This document shows positions 63,564 through 64,000 of a DNA stretch of 64,000 bases, in pieces. Under the pieces are notes generated by a model, which saw only the letters and a program-made list of their open reading frames with translations, did no database searches and was not told the origin of the DNA. Position 1 is the stretch's first letter, and each line of letters begins with the position of its first letter. Made by a program: the position numbers and the translations under genes. The stretch comes from Mycolicibacterium sp. HK-90 (GTDB taxonomy: Bacteria; Actinomycetota; Actinomycetes; Mycobacteriales; Mycobacteriaceae), in contig NZ_CP129613.1 in assembly GCF_030486405.1 (NCBI RefSeq), forward strand, positions 4,774,001 to 4,838,000. Reading direction: 5' to 3'.

Positions 63564-64000
63564 GTGCAACGTGCCTTACGGCCCTACGCGGCCGCGGGTG
63601 TAGCGCTGGCAACCGCCAGCGTCATCGCCGCCGCCCCGGCGATAAGTCCCCCAACCCAGATCCAATCGCACGCGGTGCAGATGACGGCGTTGGACAATCC
63701 CATCGAGGTCTTCACGCCGGTCTTCGACCAAGCCAATGCCCTGGTCCAACTCATGATCACGAACGAAACCGCCAACCCCGCACCACTGCTCAATGCGATC
63801 ATCGCCCGGGCAAATGCCGACGGCAAGACGCTCGGCGAGATCGGCGGCGGCCTGGCCGCCGCGGCGACAGCGGTCGCGACCAATCTGCCCCCGGCCCTTG
63901 AGAAGGCCGTCGAACGTTACGCTGCCGGCGATCTCGTCGGCGGCTACGACGCCGTCGTCCCGGCATTCATCGGGCCGTTCCTCGGCTTGTTCAACCAAGT
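63564..64000 (+). CDS. Secreted GjpA-like paralogue F (3' end beyond window)
   Basis: The first 145 codons, from GTG 63564 with AAGGAG 6 nt upstream. Signal block MQRALRPYAAAGVALATASV then IAAAPAISPPTQ. The next part, ALDNPIEVFTPVFDQANALV, aligns with B, and NPAPLLNAIIARAN is the signature. Helices continue (LAAAATAVATNLPPALEKAV). An ATG at 63559 is out of frame. It continues the array past the right edge, so the total number of paralogues is unknown. Confidence 0.75.
   Translation, partial: MQRALRPYAAAGVALATASVIAAAPAISPPTQIQSHAVQMTALDNPIEVFTPVFDQANALVQLMITNETANPAPLLNAIIARANADGKTLGEIGGGLAAAATAVATNLPPALEKAVERYAAGDLVGGYDAVVPAFIGPFLGLFNQ

Overview
High-GC actinobacterial DNA that is almost certainly from a fast-growing Mycobacterium (Mycolicibacterium). 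Gene content and order match the M. tuberculosis segment Rv1166-Rv1224, read in the opposite direction: tatB-htrA-rseA-sigE at the left edge, then glgC/glgM, tag, gpgS, folP2, fadD6, dapE/dapD, fadD36, pruB-pruA, dapC-fdxC, fadH, fbiC, mshB and lpqW at the right edge. Family names and Rv equivalents come from memory of these proteins; no database search was run. No rRNA, tRNA, CRISPR array, phage or transposase gene was seen. Layout: 1-3165 envelope-stress block (tatB, HtrA protease, anti-sigma RseA, SigE). 3340-10875: methyltransferase, the TetR-controlled ABC efflux operon (Rv1219c-Rv1217c type), two tandem isoprenylcysteine-methyltransferase-like membrane proteins, and a TetR/acyltransferase pair. 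10891-19164: glycogen/maltose-1-phosphate genes, DNA repair, methylglucose lipopolysaccharide synthesis (gpgS), folP2 and fadD6. 19258-24024: LOG enzyme, TetR, STAS protein, a LuxR-like ATPase without its HTH, and an EspC-like type VII secretion protein. 24005-28205: ABC-F protein with a structured leader, S4 protein, and the divergent lysine genes dapE/dapD. 28304-47006: accessory genes mixed with proline catabolism (pruB-pruA with its PucR regulator), a two-component system, a carotenoid oxygenase, dapC-fdxC, fadH and a GAF-ANTAR regulator. 47129-53590: YceI protein, fbiC (coenzyme F420) and the mshB (mycothiol) operon. 53669-64000: a ClC channel, then an array of large secreted paralogues around lpqW. 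The most distinctive content is this array. Five genes (55424, 56868, 58784, 62205, 63564, the last cut by the window end) and a more distant sixth beside fbiC (50676) share a signal-peptide block, mostly an N-P-x-P-[IL] signature, and a lysine-rich C-terminal tail. They occupy the places where M. tuberculosis carries PE11/PPE17 and PE12. They resemble proteins annotated elsewhere as GjpA-type outer membrane porins, but a channel function is not shown here. Many genes start at or very near a predicted transcription start (a TANNNT -10 element 6-8 nt before the start codon), which helped fix start codons. Several clear inverted repeats sit on these promoters and are probable operators. A 60-bp element with 11-bp terminal inverted repeats occurs twice (30196 and 47811), and perfect 21-bp and 18-bp hairpins lie after dapD and before the GAF-ANTAR gene.
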